A program made the translations under genes and the position numbers. From contig JACPSZ010000007.1 of the NCBI GenBank assembly GCA_024860875.1, positions 62,001-126,000 on the forward strand: 64,000 nt of DNA, read 5' to 3'. This stretch comes from Nitrososphaerota archaeon (GTDB lineage Archaea; Thermoproteota; Nitrososphaeria; Nitrososphaerales; UBA57). The notes beneath the pieces were generated by a model. That model had not been told where the DNA came from and searched no databases. It saw nothing but the letters and a program-made list of their open reading frames with translations. Shown here piece after piece: positions 62,591 to 64,000 of the stretch (within the stretch, counting starts at the first letter, position 1; every line of letters begins with the position of its first letter).

Positions 62591-63861
62591 TGAAGTTCTT
62601 GCCTGAATGCAGAATAGAAGACGTATTGGCTAGGGTATGTTATGACAGCAGGGGCGTCCAGACAATAGAGGTTGAAGTTCATCTTAATGGAGCTGTTGGA
62701 AGGACCGCTGCGCCTGCAGGCGCAAGTGTTGGAAAGCACGAAGCCATCGGGCTCGTAAATAACGATGCAAAGAAGACATGCAAGGTTTTGGAAACTTACC
62801 GCAAGAAACTTATTGGTACAGACGCTGCAGACCCGTACGCACTTGCAGAATTACTCCATGAGATCGACGGAACTTCGAACTTCAGCAGGATTGGAGGTTC
62901 TGCAACATATGCAATATCAGTAGCAGCGGCAGAAGCAGCTTCAAAGAAGAAGAACATACCGCTATATGCACTCTTGGCTGGAAACAAGAAGATAGCACTT
63001 CCATTTCCGCTCGGTAACGTTCTCGGAGGAGGAAAACATGCCGGGGAAGGCTCGCCAGACATTCAGGAGTTTCTAGCATGTCCCAAAGGAGCCACGAATA
63101 TTGCTGATGCTTTGATGGCTAACATTGAAGTTCACAAGGAGATAAGAAAAATTATAGACAAAAAAGACCCAAAGTTCAGCGGAGGAAAAGGAGACGAGGG
63201 TGCATGGGCTTATTCTGCAAATAACAAGCAGGCTCTTGAGATTACGTACGAAGCAGTTAACAGAGTTTCTGACAAGTTAGGTTTCGAAGTACTGATGGCA
63301 TTGGACATAGCATCATCTTCAATGTGGGATCCAAAGCGCAAAGTATACAATTATTCTCGCGCTGGCGAAAAAAGAACTCCAGAAGAGCAGGAGAACTATG
63401 CTCTTGAGCTTATTGACAGATATGATTTGGTTTACATCGAAGACCCCGTACGCGAAGAGGACTTCGAGGGTTTCAAGCGGATAACATCGTCAGCAAAGCA
63501 CTGCATAGTGGTTGGCGACGACCTGTTCGTTACAGACCCAGATAGGATAAAGAAGGGTGCAAATATCGGGGCTGGAAATGGAGCAATCTTGAAGGTGAAT
63601 CAGGTAGGAACTCTCGGCGACGCCTTGGAGTTCGCGAAGGTTGCCATAGCGCACAAGTACGCAGTCACAACGTCTCATAGATCTGGAGACACTCCAGATT
63701 ACCACTTGGCTCACATCGCAGTAGGAGCGCATTCGCTTATGATAAAGTCTGGCGTTGTTGGAGGGGAAAGGGTAGCAAAGCTTAATGAGTTGCTGAGGAT
63801 AAACGATTCTATACTTATAAACGAGGGGAAGCAGGTTCCAATGGCGAAGTTTGTGGTGTGA
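62590..63861 (+). CDS. eno: Enolase
   Basis: Glycolytic/gluconeogenic enzyme of 423 residues converting 2-phosphoglycerate to phosphoenolpyruvate. Motifs are ARVCYDSRGVQTIEVEV, AAPAGASVGKHEA, ALDIASSSMW, VYIEDPVREED, VVGDDLFVTD, LKVNQVGTLGD and TSHRSGDTPD. All metal ligands and the catalytic lysine/glutamate regions are visible. GTG start. Location in this ribosomal/polymerase operon is a common archaeal arrangement. Confidence 0.95.
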   Translation: MKFLPECRIEDVLARVCYDSRGVQTIEVEVHLNGAVGRTAAPAGASVGKHEAIGLVNNDAKKTCKVLETYRKKLIGTDAADPYALAELLHEIDGTSNFSRIGGSATYAISVAAAEAASKKKNIPLYALLAGNKKIALPFPLGNVLGGGKHAGEGSPDIQEFLACPKGATNIADALMANIEVHKEIRKIIDKKDPKFSGGKGDEGAWAYSANNKQALEITYEAVNRVSDKLGFEVLMALDIASSSMWDPKRKVYNYSRAGEKRTPEEQENYALELIDRYDLVYIEDPVREEDFEGFKRITSSAKHCIVVGDDLFVTDPDRIKKGANIGAGNGAILKVNQVGTLGDALEFAKVAIAHKYAVTTSHRSGDTPDYHLAHIAVGAHSLMIKSGVVGGERVAKLNELLRINDSILINEGKQVPMAKFVV

Positions 63862-63863
63862 GT

Positions 63864-64000
63864 ATGGAGAGAAGGTCGATAGAAGATGAGATAGAGGAGA
63901 CAGGGTCTGCAGAACGCCAAATTACCTCGCAGGTCTCTGAAAAGCTCCTTCTTTCAACGGGCATAAGGGTTGGGACGCTGATCAGGACAAAGTCCATGGC
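63864..64000 (+). CDS. rps2: Ribosomal protein S2 (5' part)
   Basis: The first 45 codons before the window ends. After an acidic N-terminal extension of about 25 residues, the sequence LLLSTGIRVGTLIRTKSMA matches the start of the archaeal S2 core. The gene begins two bases after enolase, the standard neighbour. The rest lies outside the window. Confidence 0.85.
   Translation, partial: MERRSIEDEIEETGSAERQITSQVSEKLLLSTGIRVGTLIRTKSM

Noticed and set aside
1-64000. tRNA, 5S/16S/23S rRNA, SRP RNA or RNase P RNA genes
   Set aside because: Reading the gaps between genes, I found no TTCGA-type T-arm with a matching acceptor stem and no SRP or RNase P hallmark. Intron-split genes could escape such a reading.
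1-64000. Prophage, integrated plasmid or insertion sequence
   Set aside because: No integrase, transposase, capsid or replication initiator was recognised, and no tRNA-flanked direct repeats were seen.

Overview
This window is archaeal chromosome. Evidence includes eukaryote-like ribosomal proteins (L38e, S24e, S27ae, L18e), transcription factor E, RNA polymerase subunits D and N, pelota, an archaeal DnaG, a beta-CASP nuclease, short or absent 5' leaders with TATA boxes, and frequent TTG/GTG starts. The combination of L38e, SufB/SufD, a purSQLF-purF-purDECM cluster, a two-subunit glycine decarboxylase and a secreted PQQ-type dehydrogenase suggests a member of the Nitrososphaeria (Thaumarchaeota) sensu lato, perhaps a heterotrophic non-ammonia-oxidising lineage. 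No amo genes or tRNA genes are visible here. The lineage call is inference.

Layout. 0-2.2 kb: a conflict-type phosphoribosyltransferase facing a DNA methyltransferase. 2.3-8.4 kb: M61 peptidase, tRNA thiolase, MarC protein plus a membrane-tethered winged-helix regulator meeting a site-2-type protease tail to tail, and CutA. 8.5-16.7 kb: a HEPN-like protein, pelota, DnaG, a ThDP enzyme, aspartate dehydrogenase, nickel superoxide dismutase with its maturation protease, a secreted helical protein and a winged-helix regulator. 16.8-21.2 kb: gcvPA-gcvPB-gcvT-gcvH, with gcvH broken near its 5' end. 21.2-25.9 kb: an M29-like protein, the PQQ-type dehydrogenase, a cysteine-rich membrane protein and a gene-free stretch with structured C/G-rich repeats. 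26.8-37.6 kb: the purine operon, with a second PurF that lacks the catalytic cysteine.

37.6-48.9 kb: a tiny zinc-motif protein, another HEPN-like protein, L38e, the beta-CASP nuclease, ornithine cyclodeaminase, an MFS transporter, TFE with a histone-H1-like tail, SufB, a SufD-Rieske fusion, a decayed F420-dehydrogenase beta subunit and a solitary DNA methyltransferase. 48.9-55.7 kb: a large S-layer-like ectodomain protein with a MacB/FtsX-type permease, aspartate-semialdehyde dehydrogenase and an Lrp regulator. 55.7-58.1 kb: an HExxH protein and a nucleotidyltransferase-kinase fusion. 58.1-64 kb: S27ae, S24e, a zinc-finger protein and a DEAD-box helicase on one strand, then the rpoD-rpl18e-rpl13-rps9-rpoN-eno-rps2 operon on the other.

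Functionally the window combines de novo purine synthesis, glycine/C1 metabolism (glycine cleavage can feed C1 units to purines), Fe-S assembly, oxidative-stress defence and core information processing. The points most worth a second look are the SufD-Rieske fusion, the nucleotidyltransferase-kinase fusion, the tethered regulator beside a site-2-type protease, the Cys-less PurF paralogue, the repeated C/G-rich intergenic element, the TFE tail, the broken gcvH, and three genes whose conserved 5' ends have no ATG/GTG/TTG but a well-placed Shine-Dalgarno before CTG, ATT or ACG.
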